64,000 nt of DNA from Lachnospiraceae bacterium (GCA_024690205.1 JAILCX010000004.1:123245-187244); one strand, 5' to 3'. Positions 51,749 to 60,217 are shown, counted from the stretch's first letter. Notes: generated from the sequence alone by a model not told the origin. Numbers and translations are program-made.

Positions 51749-52882
51749 CTATTCACCGAATATGATATCCCTAAGTGTCGGATGTATAGTGTCATACGCC
51801 ATACCGCAGTTTCGCACATGCTGCGTATATACAAAGCTCGTCTTTGAGACCGTATCCATCTGAATACAGCTTCCTGCAGCTCCGTCCCAGCCGAACACTC
51901 CGGCGGGAGATGTGGAACCTATAATTTCAGGGTGCATAAGCACCTGCATTCCGACCCCGTAACCGTATCCTTTTCTGCCCATCGAGGTGGCGATATCACT
52001 GATTGATGTTTCGCACAAAAGATTCTTTTTTATGGTCTCGATGCTTTCCGGTTTAAGTATCCTTCTTCCATCTCCAAGTTCGCCTCCGCAGGATAAAGCA
52101 TCACCCAGTTTCGCATAATCTTCGGTACAGCTTACAAGACCTGCTCCTCCGCTTTCGTAGTTTTCGGAAAGCTGGTAATTACAGGTCTGCTCCATCGGTA
52201 CGATACCTGTTTCATCAACGATATACTGCTGCGCAAGGTTCAAAAGCCCGTCATTTCGGGGCTTTGCAAAGAAAGTATCCTTCATTCCCAGGGGCTCCCA
52301 GATATTCTTTTTAAGATACTCCCCGAAGCTCATTCCCGATACAACTTCGATAACGGCGGCAACAACATCGTGGCTTAAGCTGTAGTGGAAATGCCTCCCT
52401 GGAACAAACTCAAGCGGGGATTCAACGAATGAATCAACGATCTGTCTTGTCGTTGCGCTTTTCCCGATTTCTTTTAAAACACGGACGATCCCCGGTCGTT
52501 CAAGATCATAATCAAGACCTGACTGCATCGAAACAAGATGCCACATCTTCATGGGCTCATCAAGTTTTCTTAAGCCTTCTTCGTCCTTAACCATCAGTTC
52601 TTTATAAGCCGGCAAATACTTTCCGACTTCATCATCAAGTGATATCTTTCCCTGTTCAACAAGCTGCATAAAAGCAGTCATCGTCTGGACCTTCGTCATT
52701 GAAAACATCAGATATCTTTGGTCTTCCCGTACCTTCTGTTTCTTGTCGATATCCACTGTTCCGTTCATGTGACGGTATATCTGCCTGTGATCCTTATACA
52801 CGATACAGTCTACTGACGGTATCCCTTTTTCAAGTAAAGAATCAAGGTATTCGGTTAGTTTCTGCTCATTTAGTGTGCTCAT
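51749..52882 (-). CDS. Beta-lactamase-family (class C-like) serine hydrolase
   Basis: A 377-residue protein of the Pfam Beta-lactamase fold. The SxxK active-site motif is SMTK in YLMFSMTKVQTM, and HYSLSHDVVAAVIE carries the Tyr motif. GYGYGVGMQV and FGWDGAAGSCIQMD near the C-terminus match the third motif region. No signal peptide is present, so it is cytoplasmic and more likely an esterase or peptidase than an antibiotic-degrading enzyme. It ends 9 bases before larE begins. Confidence 0.88.
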   Translation of the reverse strand: MSTLNEQKLTEYLDSLLEKGIPSVDCIVYKDHRQIYRHMNGTVDIDKKQKVREDQRYLMFSMTKVQTMTAFMQLVEQGKISLDDEVGKYLPAYKELMVKDEEGLRKLDEPMKMWHLVSMQSGLDYDLERPGIVRVLKEIGKSATTRQIVDSFVESPLEFVPGRHFHYSLSHDVVAAVIEVVSGMSFGEYLKKNIWEPLGMKDTFFAKPRNDGLLNLAQQYIVDETGIVPMEQTCNYQLSENYESGGAGLVSCTEDYAKLGDALSCGGELGDGRRILKPESIETIKKNLLCETSISDIATSMGRKGYGYGVGMQVLMHPEIIGSTSPAGVFGWDGAAGSCIQMDTVSKTSFVYTQHVRNCGMAYDTIHPTLRDIIFGE

Positions 52883-52902
52883 TTAGTCCCCCATTCACTT
52901 TT

Positions 52903-53472
52903 TTACATTTTTTCCTGATCATATACGGCACGTTCGCCGCCCACATATTTGGGCCTTCTCCTTGCTGCAATAACTATTGCCTGCCCTATATGTTTATTTG
53001 AAAGCCTGATCGGTACAGCTACGGGATGTATGTGCATTCCGATCATGACCCCGCCTATATCGATACCGGCATCCGCTTTTTGATCGATACTCTCAACGAC
53101 AGTCGGCTCCTTTAAAGAACTGTAATGCTTTACGGCAAAGGCACCTCCCGCATGTACCTGCGGGATCACGTTAACTACCTCGAAGCCGTATTTATCCGCC
53201 ACGGTTTTATCACAGACAACGGCACGGTTTAAATGTTCACAGCACTGTACCGCAAGATCGATATTCCTTTTTGACAGTTCTGTCGAGATGACACCGTAGA
53301 GGGTATTTACAACCTCGTCCGTTTCTCCGTCCTTTGAGGTGCCCATCATATTTCCTATGATCTCACTTGATGAGCAGCCTATGATAAGGAGGCTTCCCTC
53401 TTTAAGTTTAGCCTTTTCAAGTATCTCGCCGATCACCTTTTCGGCTTCGGCTTTTATGTTTCCAACTTCCAT
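52903..53472 (-). CDS. TIGR01440/UPF0340 family protein
   Basis: A 189-residue soluble protein of the UPF0340 (Bacillus YwlG) family. Signatures: SLLIIGCSSSEIIGNMMGTSK, LAVQCCEHLNRAVV, VNVIPQVHAGGAFAVKHY and GIDIGGVMIGMHIHPVAVP. Function is not established for the family. ATG follows GGGGAGG. It lies 27 bases after tcdA and before the serine hydrolase. Confidence 0.9.
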   Translation of the reverse strand: MEVGNIKAEAEKVIGEILEKAKLKEGSLLIIGCSSSEIIGNMMGTSKDGETDEVVNTLYGVISTELSKRNIDLAVQCCEHLNRAVVCDKTVADKYGFEVVNVIPQVHAGGAFAVKHYSSLKEPTVVESIDQKADAGIDIGGVMIGMHIHPVAVPIRLSNKHIGQAIVIAARRRPKYVGGERAVYDQEKM

Positions 53473-53499
53473 TTGCGCCTCCCCGGTAGTGCATTGTAA

Positions 53500-54249
53500 T
53501 CAGTTTTTGATAAGGTCTTTAACGACCTCTCCGCCTATTATAAGGCCTGCTGCCGAAGGAACAAAGGCAACGCTTCCCGGTGTTGCTCTCCTTCCGGAGG
53601 ATCTCATCTCTTCGATCAATGATCCATCGCATTCAGCATCCGGTTTCATCGGTTCTTCTTCGGAATAAACGACCTTTAATTTCTTTATCCCCCACTTTTT
53701 AAGCTCATGTCTCATCACTTTGGCTAGAGGGCATACCTTAGTCTTATATATATCAGCAACTTTGAACGCCGAAGCATCAAGCTTGTTCCCGGCACCCATG
53801 GAGCTTATTATCGGAACGTTCTTTTCATTGCACTTAAGAACAAGGGCGATCTTTGCTGCAACGGTATCGACTGCATCGACCACGTAGTCATATTCTTCAA
53901 AATGAAAATCATCCGCGTTTTTGGGAAGGAAAAAGCAGTTATGAACATTGACTTTAACATCGGGATTGATGTCGAGCATCCGCTCTTTCATAACCTCGGT
54001 CTTGTATCTTCCGATCGTCTTTTGCGTAGCTATGATCTGCCTGTTAAGGTTGGATAAGCATACTTCGTCCTTATCAATAAGATCAAAACTTCCGACGCCG
54101 CTTCGAACGAGAGCTTCGCAGACGTAACCGCCCACCCCGCCTATACCGAACACGGCAACCTTGGAGTTTTTAAGCTTTTCCATTGCATCTTTGCCAAGGA
54201 GCATCCTTGTCCTTGAAAATATATCAGGCATCTTAAGATCGTTTTTCAT
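53500..54249 (-). CDS. tcdA: TcdA/CsdL, tRNA threonylcarbamoyladenosine dehydratase
   Basis: A 249-residue ThiF/E1-like ATP-dependent enzyme that cyclises t6A37 to ct6A in tRNA. SRTRMLLGKDAMEKLKNSKVAVFGIGGVGGYVCEAL holds the nucleotide-binding loop, LIDKDEVCLSNLNRQI follows, and VDAVDTVAAKIAL and SSMGAGNKLD are typical of YgdL/TcdA. The catalytic Cys region is present (KVCPLAKVMRHEL). Start ATG follows GGGGAAG. Confidence 0.92.
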   Translation of the reverse strand: MKNDLKMPDIFSRTRMLLGKDAMEKLKNSKVAVFGIGGVGGYVCEALVRSGVGSFDLIDKDEVCLSNLNRQIIATQKTIGRYKTEVMKERMLDINPDVKVNVHNCFFLPKNADDFHFEEYDYVVDAVDTVAAKIALVLKCNEKNVPIISSMGAGNKLDASAFKVADIYKTKVCPLAKVMRHELKKWGIKKLKVVYSEEEPMKPDAECDGSLIEEMRSSGRRATPGSVAFVPSAAGLIIGGEVVKDLIKN

Positions 54250-54313
54250 TTTTGACTTCCCCTGATCCGCTTTCTGTCTATTCTACCATATTCTCAGATA
54301 AATCTTATATGGT

Positions 54314-55891
54314 TCATATAAATATATCACTGATCACCTTTGATGCCACTTTTTCCTGAAATCTGACGTCGTGCTCGACTATAAGCATTGTCGGCTTATA
54401 TTGCAGGATCAGTTTTTCTATCTGCATACGCGAAAACACATCAATAAAGTTAAGCGGTTCATCCCAGATGTATAAATGCGCCGGGGTGATAAGACTTGAG
54501 GCGATAAGGACTTTCTTTTTCTGCCCTTCCGAAAGATCCTCAAGGTTCTTAACAAACTGCTCCCGCCCGAGGTCAAACTGTCTAAGCACCGCAAGAAACA
54601 TACTTTCACTAAGGCCTTTTTCTTTACAGTAGTTCCTTATTGTACCTTTCAAAAAAGAAGTATCCTGATCTACATACGAAATGATCATGCCGGATGCAAC
54701 GTCAAGATCTCCCGAAACGATCATATCTGATACCAAACCCGCACCTCCCGACATCCGCAATCCCTGCCGATCTTCGGGGGAGGTGCAAAGAGCCCTTTGC
54801 ATGATCGCTTTTAAAACGGTCGACTTTCCGCATCCGTTATCCCCCGATAAAACTACTCTTTCTCCGCGCTTTACCTGAAACTTAAGTCCTTTGAACAATT
54901 CCTCTTTCGCATCTTCGTATCTTATGGAAAGATCATTTGCATTTATCAGCACTTCTTTGTGAAACTTAAGCGGTTCTATCTTAAGGTCCGATACTTTCTC
55001 GATATCCTTAAGCAGTCCTTCCTTTTCTCCGATCTCACGCTCAATACGCATCTCGTATGATTTCACCCGTGACTGCATTTTCTTTGTTTTGGCACCTATG
55101 TAAGAACGCGTTGCTATGCTCCTGTCGTGTTCCTTAACGGGATCAAATCCTATTTTGGTGTTCTCGTTCTTATCAGCCCATCTGCTGCTTCTGTCCGCGG
55201 CCGCTTTTAGTTTTCCAATCTCCTTAAGATGCTTTTCGTTCTCCGATCGTGAAAAAGCATCTTTCTTTTCCTTATTTTCCCACCAGGTCGAAAAGTTTCC
55301 CGCCTGTACTTCTATCGTGGACCTGTTTAATACAAGCACATGATCGCATACATTATCTAAAAGGTCCCTGTCATGGGAAACAATTATGAATCCCTTTTTT
55401 GAAGCCAGGAATTCCTTTACTATGGCTCTGGCCTTTGAATCAAGATGGTTTGTCGGCTCATCGATCAAAAGAAACTCGTTTTGGGCAGCAAACAAAACAG
55501 CAAGCATCACCCTGGTCCGTTCCCCGAAGCTTAATTGTCCGAAGGGCCTGTAAAGGCATTCAGGATCCATCTTAAGTTCGTTCATCCGGATAAGCACCTG
55601 CCACTGCTCAACCTGCGGTTTCCATTCTTCCAAAAGATCGATCGCATTTTTGTTAAGATCAGACTCCGATACCCTGTAGGGAAAATAATCAAAGTGCGTG
55701 CCGGTTTTTATGCTGCCCCGGTATTCATACCTTCCCATGAAAAGATTAAGCAGCGTCGTCTTTCCCTTCCCGTTTCTGCCGATAAGTCCCAATTTCCAGT
55801 CTGTATCAATACTGAATGTCACATTCTTAAGGACATCATCCGCACTTCCGTCATATGAAAATGTAAGTTCCGTCACTTGTATCTGTGCCAT
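54314..55891 (-). CDS. ABC-F ribosome-protection protein, Lsa-like
   Basis: A 525-residue protein with two ABC ATPase domains and no membrane segment. It begins MAQIQVTELTFSYDGSADDV with Walker A LIGRNGKGKTTLLNL, signature LSFGERTRVML and LIDEPTNHLDSKA; the second domain has LSGDNGCGKSTVLKA, LSEGQKKKVLIAS and IWDEPLNFID. The start IDTDWKLGLIGRNG and Asn-rather-than-consensus motifs resemble Lsa/Sal/VmlR-type factors that dislodge lincosamides, streptogramin A and pleuromutilins from the ribosome. GGAAGGAG before ATG 55891 fixes the start. An attenuator lies directly upstream. The drug spectrum is inference. Confidence 0.9.
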   Translation of the reverse strand: MAQIQVTELTFSYDGSADDVLKNVTFSIDTDWKLGLIGRNGKGKTTLLNLFMGRYEYRGSIKTGTHFDYFPYRVSESDLNKNAIDLLEEWKPQVEQWQVLIRMNELKMDPECLYRPFGQLSFGERTRVMLAVLFAAQNEFLLIDEPTNHLDSKARAIVKEFLASKKGFIIVSHDRDLLDNVCDHVLVLNRSTIEVQAGNFSTWWENKEKKDAFSRSENEKHLKEIGKLKAAADRSSRWADKNENTKIGFDPVKEHDRSIATRSYIGAKTKKMQSRVKSYEMRIEREIGEKEGLLKDIEKVSDLKIEPLKFHKEVLINANDLSIRYEDAKEELFKGLKFQVKRGERVVLSGDNGCGKSTVLKAIMQRALCTSPEDRQGLRMSGGAGLVSDMIVSGDLDVASGMIISYVDQDTSFLKGTIRNYCKEKGLSESMFLAVLRQFDLGREQFVKNLEDLSEGQKKKVLIASSLITPAHLYIWDEPLNFIDVFSRMQIEKLILQYKPTMLIVEHDVRFQEKVASKVISDIFI

Positions 55892-55922
55892 ATCATCAAC
55901 TCCTTCCGTTGTTTTCATGGCA

Positions 55923-55954
55923 CAAAAAAAATCTGCTTCATACCGAAAGCAGAT
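55923..55954 (-). terminator. Leader transcription attenuator of the ABC-F gene
   Basis: ATCTGCTT and AAGCAGAT pair perfectly around eight bases and run straight into T8 on the minus strand. It sits 32 bases before the ABC-F ATG and after its leader, so it must be bypassed for expression. This is the layout of antibiotic-inducible ABC-F and Erm genes. Confidence 0.8.
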
Positions 55955-56015
55955 CATACGTACAAATGAAGGCCCGTCATACACCAAGATCACGAAGTAC
56001 CATTCCATGAAGGCT

Positions 56016-56069
56016 TCAAAAGAATACGATAATCCAATCCGGCATACACAAACAGACCCTTAAGGCCAT
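56016..56069 (-). CDS. Possible 17-residue leader peptide of the ABC-F gene
   Basis: Small open frame MALRVCLCMPDWIIVFF followed by TGA, located between the candidate promoter and the attenuator. CTGGAAG lies two bases before the ATG, which is closer than ideal. Leader peptides whose translation stalls on drug-bound ribosomes control several ABC-F genes. There is no further evidence that this one is translated. Confidence 0.35.
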   Translation of the reverse strand: MALRVCLCMPDWIIVFF

Positions 56070-56163
56070 ATCTTCCAGTTTGTATTTACCAAATCAAATT
56101 ATCTATTCTCCATTCCTTCACCCACACACTCCGTGTGCCTTTCATATCTGTTATTAAATATGG

Positions 56164-56192
56164 ACTTTATCACATTTGAAACAGGATTGCAA
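56164..56192 (-). promoter_or_regulatory. Candidate promoter of the ABC-F leader
   Basis: TTGCAA and TAAAGT, 17 bases apart on the minus strand (four of six matches each). It gives a leader of about 265 nt containing the small open frame and the attenuator. The 55892-56208 gap holds nothing else that I recognise, apart from a small CACAC-GGA-GTGTG hairpin near 56130. Confidence 0.45.
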
Positions 56193-56208
56193 TAACGCTT
56201 TAAGCTTT

Positions 56209-56745
56209 TTATTTCCCGCTTTGCAGATACTCTACTATGGGATCAGTATAGCTGATATCCGAAATATCATAGGAAGATGATATCATCTCGACCATCTTCT
56301 TTTCTTCTTCCGTCTGGTCTTTCTTTTTCTTAAGTGTACCCACAAACATCTTGATAGCAAGCCTTGAAGCGGTATTCATCTTTTCATAGTTAAAACCGCC
56401 CTGACAGTAAAATGCGGCAATATACTGTTTCTGATCATCATTAAGTAACTTTTTAAGCATTACATCCACATCCGCATTTTCATTAGGGCTTCCGCCTACG
56501 CAAAAGATTGCAAGTCGTTTTTCCTTCCATTCCGAAGCCTTGTCAAAAAACCACTTTGACTTAAACACGGTTCCGGCCATTGCCCATCCGCCATAGACGA
56601 TCGCATCATAATCCGCAAAGAATCCTGTATCTTTCTTTTGCGCTTCCTTAAGCTCAAGGAGATCTGCATCAACTCTTTGTGCGATCCACTCCGCATATTT
56701 CTTTGTAAAACCGGTTTGCGATGTATAGATGATAAGTGTTTTCAT
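56209..56745 (-). CDS. Flavodoxin-like protein
   Basis: A 178-residue flavodoxin-fold protein. The FMN phosphate loop is IYTSQTGFTKKYAEWIA near the N-terminus, and ADYDAIVYGGWAMAGTVF and LAIFCVGGSPNENA match the second and third loops. It resembles the HemG/flavodoxin domain group used in small redox enzymes. The partner is not known. Its ATG overlaps the marR stop (ATGA), so expression follows MarR control. Confidence 0.87.
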   Translation of the reverse strand: MKTLIIYTSQTGFTKKYAEWIAQRVDADLLELKEAQKKDTGFFADYDAIVYGGWAMAGTVFKSKWFFDKASEWKEKRLAIFCVGGSPNENADVDVMLKKLLNDDQKQYIAAFYCQGGFNYEKMNTASRLAIKMFVGTLKKKKDQTEEEKKMVEMISSSYDISDISYTDPIVEYLQSGK

Positions 56746-57221
56746 ATTTTGCTGAGATTCCTTTCCATTTTTATGATAGTTTGTATAGTAGTTTTAAGAT
56801 CCTTTTCGCTGATGCCGTCAAAAATACGGCCAATAATATACTGGCTCTGCTCTCCGTTATTATCGTTTTCGTTCAAAAAAGTCCTTGCAGCATCCGTTAC
56901 GACAATACGCTGCTTTCTTTTGTCTTTGTCATCGGCAACGGTTGCAACAAATCCTTTTTTCTCAAGCCTTAAAAGGATCTGTTTTACATTTTGGTGGGAG
57001 CTTCCCATCACATCGGAAAGGTCGTTTATGGTAGGTGCCTCCTTGCAAAGATTGATGCAGATGATCGTAAAGAACTGCTTCCAGGTGATCTCCTTAAAAA
57101 AAGCATCTGCGGCAGCCTGATACCTGTTATCGAAGGCACTTAATAATCCAAGAAGAAAAGCCTGTGGCGGCATATCTTTGAATTCCACGTTTTCCATGTT
57201 CATCGCTTTGTCATAATCCAT
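56742..57221 (-). CDS. MarR-family transcriptional regulator
   Basis: A 159-residue winged-helix regulator: TINDLSDVMGSSHQNVKQILLRLEKKGFV is the recognition region and DDKDKRKQRIVVTDAARTFL is the wing. Length is normal. It probably controls this kinase-marR-flavodoxin operon; an inverted repeat at 58291-58331 upstream of the first gene is a candidate site. ATG follows GGGAG. Confidence 0.9.
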   Translation of the reverse strand: MDYDKAMNMENVEFKDMPPQAFLLGLLSAFDNRYQAAADAFFKEITWKQFFTIICINLCKEAPTINDLSDVMGSSHQNVKQILLRLEKKGFVATVADDKDKRKQRIVVTDAARTFLNENDNNGEQSQYIIGRIFDGISEKDLKTTIQTIIKMERNLSKI

Positions 57222-57241
57222 ACTGATCTCCCTGTCTGATT

Positions 57242-57997
57242 TTATATATGCGGTCTTTTTATCGTGTATCTTTCCGGGAATATTTCTTTACATATCCTAA
57301 GTTCCAATTCCTGTCTTTGCCTGAAATGATCGATCAGTGCTTTTTCTCCCGAAAGTCCGTTTTCCTTTGAATAAGGAGATTCATCAAAATATGCAAGCAT
57401 CAGGGGAAACCAAAGCTCATTACCCTGTTCGTCGGACCTTTCTTTTCTTATCACATTTATGCTCGATCGAATATCCTGCGTCAAAAGGTATATTATCTGA
57501 TAATCCTTACCCGAAAGCTTTTCCCTTATCTCTTTGTAAAATTCGATGATGTCAGCATCCGATGCATTTTTAAAAAGGATCATATCCTCTACAATGTTCT
57601 GAAAAATGGAGCATTCAAATATATTGCCATCGGTATTCCATTTATCAAATCGTTCAAGGATAACCTTCTTAAATTCATCCTCCTTCATGCGGTTATTGTA
57701 TATCTCATACCGCTCCAGGTCCTTATGAAACCCCGGAATGTCCGTGAGTATCTGCGTGTAGCAAATGATCATACGGTCATTCTCTTTATGGCTTTTTTCT
57801 TCTATCTCATTTTTTATTGCACGGTACTTATCAAGTATTCCGTTGTATTCATCCATCGGAACATAAGCACACCAGGCAAGCTCAACAGGGGAATAGTCTC
57901 CCTCACGAAAAGCTGAATAATCGGGGTGCTCTTCGGAAAGTTTCTTAACAAGCGTGCTCTTTCCGCTTCCCTGTAATCCTTCCACAAAAAAATTCAT
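57242..57997 (-). CDS. P-loop kinase-like protein of unknown substrate
   Basis: A 251-residue protein with Walker A FFVEGLQGSGKSTLVKKL at residues 2-19, and ENDRMIICYTQIL and QIIYLLTQDIRSSINVIRKE further on, the layout of small nucleoside- or aminoglycoside-type kinases and other P-loop phosphotransferases. A lid-like region rich in Arg/Glu follows. The substrate cannot be read from the sequence. GAGGG before ATG 57997 was preferred to an ATG 14 codons upstream. First gene of an operon with marR and the flavodoxin. Confidence 0.75.
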   Translation of the reverse strand: MNFFVEGLQGSGKSTLVKKLSEEHPDYSAFREGDYSPVELAWCAYVPMDEYNGILDKYRAIKNEIEEKSHKENDRMIICYTQILTDIPGFHKDLERYEIYNNRMKEDEFKKVILERFDKWNTDGNIFECSIFQNIVEDMILFKNASDADIIEFYKEIREKLSGKDYQIIYLLTQDIRSSINVIRKERSDEQGNELWFPLMLAYFDESPYSKENGLSGEKALIDHFRQRQELELRICKEIFPERYTIKRPHI

Positions 57998-58039
57998 GCG
58001 ATCCCTCTTTTGAAAACTATATGATCGTTGCAAAGACAC

Positions 58040-58409
58040 CGTTTAATGATGCAAAAAATGCTTTCTGGACCAGTTCAGACGGCTTTATCCTTTTTTGATA
58101 ATGCCCATATATATGGGTATACTGAATCCTATCTTTTTATAAAACTCGTTTCCCCCACCTGTTAAAACCATCCCAGAGACACCTGGCTGTCTTTAGCGGA
58201 TCTGATGCTGTCAAATCCACGAAATGATACCCGTCCGTAAGGATCCGGAATTACTTTGTTCTTATCTATGAAAAACACCGGTGTCAAAATGTAATGTATT
58301 ACATATATTGTATAACAATGTAACACATTACCTATCCGATGTCAATTGTTGAACTGCCGTCGATATATAAAAGATATCAGAACGAAAAGAAATCTTGCAT
58401 TTGTAAGAA
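58040..58409. other. 370-bp non-coding region upstream of the kinase-marR operon
   Basis: No convincing open frame. It contains a perfect 14-bp palindrome CCCATATATATGGG at 58104-58117 in what would be the kinase leader, and the GTAATG inverted repeat at 58291-58331. A TTGACA on the minus strand at 58282-58287 lacks a good -10 (TAAGAA at 17 bases). Confidence 0.5.
58291..58331. promoter_or_regulatory. Inverted-repeat operator candidate for the MarR regulator
   Basis: GTAATGTATTAC (58291-58302) and GTAACACATTAC (58320-58331) are inverted copies with one mismatch; each half is itself nearly palindromic. Centres are 29 bp apart. It precedes the kinase-marR-flavodoxin operon. Confidence 0.5.
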
Positions 58410-58799
58410 CTAATACTTCGCAAGATGTTCATTGATATATTCGATATCCCTGTGCACTTTGAATACATCAAGCACAAAGGTGAGCACCAAAACGACACCG
58501 ACATAAATAAATGCCATCCAGAAATTGCTTGAATAAAACCACCCTGCGATGAATCCGAACAGCATTACCACGCCCGAAAACACGAAGTATTTGACTATAT
58601 AACCTGCAATGATCGAAAGCATCATATATTCATCAAGAAGATAATTTACTACCGTGATGATAAATGCCAGGCCAAACAGCAAAAAAACAAGTGCGATCTC
58701 AGCGGTGATGCCGGACCAGATTATCGAGAAAGTGAAAACTGCGATTATCATCAGCGATGACAGCAGGCATGTGTCTTTAAGTATTCTGCGTATGAGCAT
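58410..58799 (-). CDS. DUF3021 four-helix membrane protein
   Basis: A 129-residue integral membrane protein with four hydrophobic segments (about 14-32, 38-57, 65-85, 92-112) and a short polar tail. Size, topology and the adjacent LytTR gene match the DUF3021 family. In streptococci, LytTR regulatory systems (HdrRM, BrsRM) pair a LytTR activator with a small membrane protein that holds it inactive, so an inhibitory role here is a reasonable inference. It starts four bases after the LytTR stop. Confidence 0.82.
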   Translation of the reverse strand: MLIRRILKDTCLLSSLMIIAVFTFSIIWSGITAEIALVFLLFGLAFIITVVNYLLDEYMMLSIIAGYIVKYFVFSGVVMLFGFIAGWFYSSNFWMAFIYVGVVLVLTFVLDVFKVHRDIEYINEHLAKY

Positions 58800-58802
58800 T
58801 CT

Positions 58803-59231
58803 TTAAAACCTCCGCTTTATGTCATGAAGATATTTTCGGGATACTATCAGTTTTTCGCCATTGTCGAGTGTCGCTTCGAGATGACTGTTCTTAAGCTGAC
58901 GGATGCCCGACAGATGTGAAGTGTTCATGATGCATGTCCTTGAAATGCGCACAAGGTCCGAATCTTCCGTTATAAGATCGATCTCGGACATCGATGCGTT
59001 CAGTCTGAAAACATCTTCTTTTGTGTAAAGGAACACTTTTCTTTCAACGTTTTCCAAATAATAAACATCTGAAATCGAGATACGGATCTGCCCGTCTTTG
59101 GATATGGCATTAAAGCTGACATCGAGGCTCTCTATTCTCTTAACAAGCCCTTTGACCGCATCAGTGTATTCCGGATATTCGATTGTGACGGTGAGAGCTT
59201 TGTCCTCGACCTGTCTGGTTATTATCTGCAT
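58803..59231 (-). CDS. LytTR-domain DNA-binding regulator
   Basis: A 142-residue protein whose C-terminal part (about 45-142) is a LytTR domain: ISVSDVYYLENVERKVFLYT-like core (ISDVYYLENVERKV), LITEDSDLVRISRTCIMN, and LEATLDNGEKLIVSRKYLHDIK at the end. No receiver domain, so it is not a classic two-component regulator. Such LytTR-only proteins bind direct repeats about 21-22 bp apart. It lies between the CPBP protease gene (36 bases) and the DUF3021 gene. Confidence 0.9.
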   Translation of the reverse strand: MQIITRQVEDKALTVTIEYPEYTDAVKGLVKRIESLDVSFNAISKDGQIRISISDVYYLENVERKVFLYTKEDVFRLNASMSEIDLITEDSDLVRISRTCIMNTSHLSGIRQLKNSHLEATLDNGEKLIVSRKYLHDIKRRF

Positions 59232-59267
59232 TTATTTATCCCGCCTCCGGGGTATTATGACTTGCAT

Positions 59268-60143
59268 TTATTCTTCCTTTTCCCGGGCTGTTATGTTTTC
59301 TATAACCGTCGAGCTTTCTTTCCTGAACTTTTGTGAAAACGACGTATATATTATCACTCCCAGGAAAAAAATCATATTCGTATATCTTATCAGCGCGCCT
59401 GTCTGCGTTGTATAGGAAGACAAAAGCTGACTTCCTATAAGATTACTGAACATATGAACCAGAGCGCCTGCAAGAATGCTGCGTCCGGTCTTTATATATA
59501 CAAATGACACGAAGACGCTTAGCATCATTACGCTCGGGATGAACATCAAAGCATGAAATGCCGAATCCCTCAGAAGATCATATTGTGCCTGCCCCGGTGT
59601 AAAGTACCACGGCAGATGCCATATTGCCCAGATAAATCCAAGTATCAGCGATCCTTTAAGAAATCCGCACTTTACAAGTAATCGATCCAGTGCATATCCT
59701 CTCCAGCCGAACTCCTCGTTAAGCGGACCTGAAATCAGAGATAGCAGCAAAACAAGGAATATAAAGAGAGGATTTCCTGCTATAGCCCTAATATAGTCCA
59801 TCGTCGGCATCTCATATCCCAAAAGACCGACGCCTGTTGCAATGCTCACAAAACTCAATGCCGTAAATACCAAAACAGTTATGAGCGGCCACTTCCATCC
59901 CATCTTTTTGAAACTGAAACACCTACGGAAGTAGTCTTTGCGCATTTCCTTAGGATACGTCAGAAACACCAGAAAAAGTGCAACGACCGAAGGAGCTCCT
60001 CCGCCAAAGTAAAATATGAACGTTCCAAGACCGGTCCCCGTAAAACCGAATACTACGGGAATAAACCCGCAGATCCAGGTCCAGGCCAGTGTAAGGGCCA
60101 TAAACAGCACTAAGTATTTCGTTGAAAGCAAGTCTTTCTTCAT
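59268..60143 (-). CDS. CPBP-family intramembrane metalloprotease
   Basis: A 291-residue polytopic membrane protein. The CPBP (Abi/CAAX) motifs are present: GPLNEEFGWRGYALDRLL (paired glutamates plus Arg), GFIWAIWHLPWYF (His) and LAGALVHMFSNLIGS (second His). Family members include CAAX-processing enzymes and bacteriocin self-immunity proteins. AGGAGG before ATG 60143 fixes the start; the frame is open 41 codons further. It is the first gene of an operon with lytTR and DUF3021, and a LytTR-type repeat overlaps its promoter. Confidence 0.9.
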   Translation of the reverse strand: MKKDLLSTKYLVLFMALTLAWTWICGFIPVVFGFTGTGLGTFIFYFGGGAPSVVALFLVFLTYPKEMRKDYFRRCFSFKKMGWKWPLITVLVFTALSFVSIATGVGLLGYEMPTMDYIRAIAGNPLFIFLVLLLSLISGPLNEEFGWRGYALDRLLVKCGFLKGSLILGFIWAIWHLPWYFTPGQAQYDLLRDSAFHALMFIPSVMMLSVFVSFVYIKTGRSILAGALVHMFSNLIGSQLLSSYTTQTGALIRYTNMIFFLGVIIYTSFSQKFRKESSTVIENITAREKEE

Positions 60144-60166
60144 CGTAACACCTCCTGTTAATTGTG

Positions 60167-60195
60167 AGTCTAACCGAAGGCCGGGTACGTTACAA
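60167..60195 (-). promoter_or_regulatory. Weak promoter of the CPBP-lytTR-DUF3021 operon
   Basis: TTGTAA and TAGACT 17 bases apart on the minus strand (four of six each). The predicted start site is about 18 bases before the ATG. The weak match and the overlapping direct repeat suggest activation rather than constitutive use. Confidence 0.45.
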
Positions 60196-60217
60196 CAGCC
60201 GTTGAAGGATGTTACAA
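60189..60217. promoter_or_regulatory. Direct-repeat candidate LytTR binding site
   Basis: GTTACAA at 60189-60195 and again at 60211-60217, exactly 22 bp apart, the two-turn spacing of LytTR targets. The proximal copy overlaps the -35 of the CPBP promoter. Confidence 0.5.

Noticed and set aside
54314..56008. Longer ABC-F protein starting upstream at 56008
   Set aside because: That frame would run through the attenuator hairpin; the ribosome site and family alignment place the start at 55891.
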